Source: an uncultured Burkholderiales bacterium (GTDB lineage Bacteria; Pseudomonadota; Gammaproteobacteria; Burkholderiales; Burkholderiaceae_D). From it: a DNA stretch of 7,789 bases. The stretch lies in the NCBI GenBank assembly GCA_937872165.1, contig CALMOR010000216.1, forward strand, positions 251 through 8,039, read 5' to 3'. The notes under the pieces were generated by a model. The model was given only the letters and a program-made list of their open reading frames with translations, did not search any database and was not told the origin of the DNA. This document shows, piece after piece, positions 6,901 through 7,789 of the stretch (within the stretch, counting starts at the first letter, position 1; every line of letters starts with the position of its first letter). The translations under genes and the position numbers were made by a program.

Positions 6901-7158
6901 TCAGCCGCCCGTCACCGGCGGGAAGAACGCGATCTCGGCGCCGTCGTGGAGCGGCGCGTCGGCCGCGGCTATGGCCTGATCGACGGCCGCCCTGACGTTG
7001 CGGCCCTCGGCGAGCGCGACCGCCCAGTCTCCGCCGCGCTCGCGCAGCCAGGCCCGCAGTCGGCCCGGCGTGTCGATGCCGGGCGGCAGTTCGCAGGCCT
7101 CGCGCGAGACGCCCAGCGCTTCGCGGAGGCCGGCGAAGAAGAGCACGGTCACCTTCAT
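6901..7158 (-). CDS. moaD: Molybdopterin synthase sulfur-carrier subunit MoaD
   Basis: Ubiquitin-like sulfur carrier of molybdopterin synthase. Its C-terminal glycine is adenylated by MoeB and then converted to a thiocarboxylate that donates sulfur within the MoaD-MoaE complex. At 85 residues it is the usual size. It starts with the typical beta-strand MKVTVLFFAGLREALG, has an EIAFFPPVTGG end, and terminates exactly at the required Gly-Gly. It begins 19 bases after the moeA stop and ends two bases before moaE. No moeB or sulfurtransferase gene is in the window, so activation must come from elsewhere in the genome. Confidence 0.95.
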   Translation of the reverse strand: MKVTVLFFAGLREALGVSREACELPPGIDTPGRLRAWLRERGGDWAVALAEGRNVRAAVDQAIAAADAPLHDGAEIAFFPPVTGG

Positions 7159-7177
7159 CGGAAGCGTCGCGCGTCCG

Positions 7178-7789
7178 TCACGCGAGCAGCGCCGCGAACG
7201 GGAGGAAGCGGACCCGGTCGCCCTTCGCGATGCGGTGCCCCGGCGGGTTCTCGACGAGCCCGTCCGCCCACGCGGTCGACGTCAACACCGCCGATCCCTG
7301 CTTCGGGAAGAGGTCGAGACCGCCGTCCCCATTGCAACGCGCGCGCAGGTATTCCTGCCGCCGGTCGGGCTTCGGCCAGTCGAAGTCGGCACGCAGCGCG
7401 TAGCTCGCCGGCGTCACGTCGACGATGCCCTGCATGCGCATCAGCAGCGGCCGCACGAACACGAGGAAGGTCACGAAGCCGGAGACCGGATTGCCCGGCA
7501 ACCCGACGAACAACGCGTCGCGGATGCGCCCGAACGCGAGCGGCTTGCCGGGCTTGATGCCGATCTGCCAGAAGTCGATGACGCCTTCGGCGTCGACTGC
7601 GGGACGGATGTGATCCTCCTCGCCGACCGACACGCCGCCGGACGTGACGATGCAGTCGCTGGCCGCAGCCGCGTCGACCAGCACGCGTCGCGTCGCGTCC
7701 AGCGTGTCGGGAACGATGCCGAAGTCGACGATCTCGCAGCCCATCGCTTCGACGAGGCCGCGCATCGTGAAGCGGTTGCTGTTGAAGAG
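7178..7789 (-). CDS. moeA: Molybdopterin molybdenumtransferase MoeA (N-terminal part outside window)
   Basis: Inserts molybdate into adenylylated molybdopterin, the last step of basic molybdenum cofactor assembly; cytosolic. The 203 visible residues are the C-terminal half of a family of about 400; the frame continues past the window edge, so the internal ATG at 7765 is not the start. Visible landmarks, numbered from the window edge: FNSNRF (2-7); TSGGVSVGEEDH (49-60), whose acidic residue corresponds to the E. coli Asp228 region; IGIKPGKPLAFG (76-87); and GLPGNPVSGF (96-105), with the two conserved prolines of the active site. The beta-rich domain IV follows, ending FLPFAALLA. The full second half, including domain IV, is present, which argues for an active protein. 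It heads the moaD-moaE group on the same strand. Confidence 0.95.
   Translation of the reverse strand, partial: LFNSNRFTMRGLVEAMGCEIVDFGIVPDTLDATRRVLVDAAAASDCIVTSGGVSVGEEDHIRPAVDAEGVIDFWQIGIKPGKPLAFGRIRDALFVGLPGNPVSGFVTFLVFVRPLLMRMQGIVDVTPASYALRADFDWPKPDRRQEYLRARCNGDGGLDLFPKQGSAVLTSTAWADGLVENPPGHRIAKGDRVRFLPFAALLA

Noticed and set aside
6064..7557. A 497-codon open frame on the plus strand opposite crcB, moaE, moaD and moeA
   Set aside because: It is arginine-rich with no recognisable domain and runs antisense to four conserved genes.

Overview
The window looks like chromosomal DNA from a GC-rich proteobacterium. Genes are packed closely, and most reading frames are open on both strands because of the high GC. 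A glutathione-dependent formaldehyde pathway (class III alcohol dehydrogenase plus S-formylglutathione hydrolase) fits a proteobacterium. A beta- or gammaproteobacterium is my best guess, but no gene here fixes the taxon. No RNA gene, CRISPR array, insertion sequence or phage gene is visible.

Left half, plus strand (2-4274). The window opens inside frmA/adhC, the C-terminal half of S-(hydroxymethyl)glutathione dehydrogenase. One base after it comes a complete frmB/fghA, S-formylglutathione hydrolase. Together they take the spontaneous formaldehyde-glutathione adduct to formate and glutathione. After a 64-base gap with a small inverted repeat comes a 558-residue FAD-dependent GMC oxidoreductase (choline/alcohol dehydrogenase type). 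Its position suggests that its substrate or product feeds the formaldehyde branch. After a further 77 bases a GTG-started gene encodes a family 14 glycosyltransferase (core-2/I-branching type). Its base composition looks less GC-rich than its neighbours, and it appears functionally unrelated to them.

Right half, minus strand (4407-7789), reading from high to low coordinates: the C-terminal part of moeA, then moaD, moaE, crcB, and a 526-residue NCS2-type (xanthine/uracil/AzgA-like) permease. Gaps are 2 to 19 bases, so this looks like one operon. MoaD and MoaE form molybdopterin synthase and MoeA inserts molybdate, so the first three genes belong to molybdenum cofactor synthesis. CrcB is a fluoride channel. 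The permease's substrate cannot be read from sequence. The two halves converge on a 132-base intergenic region holding a bulged GC hairpin.

Most of the window is recognisable housekeeping or accessory metabolism. The points most worth a second look are: the GMC enzyme, with a cysteine where the family normally has its active-site asparagine or histidine; its linkage to formaldehyde detoxification; a purine-type permease and a fluoride channel at the end of a molybdenum cofactor operon; and the isolated glycosyltransferase. I did not see convincing evidence of a wholly new system.
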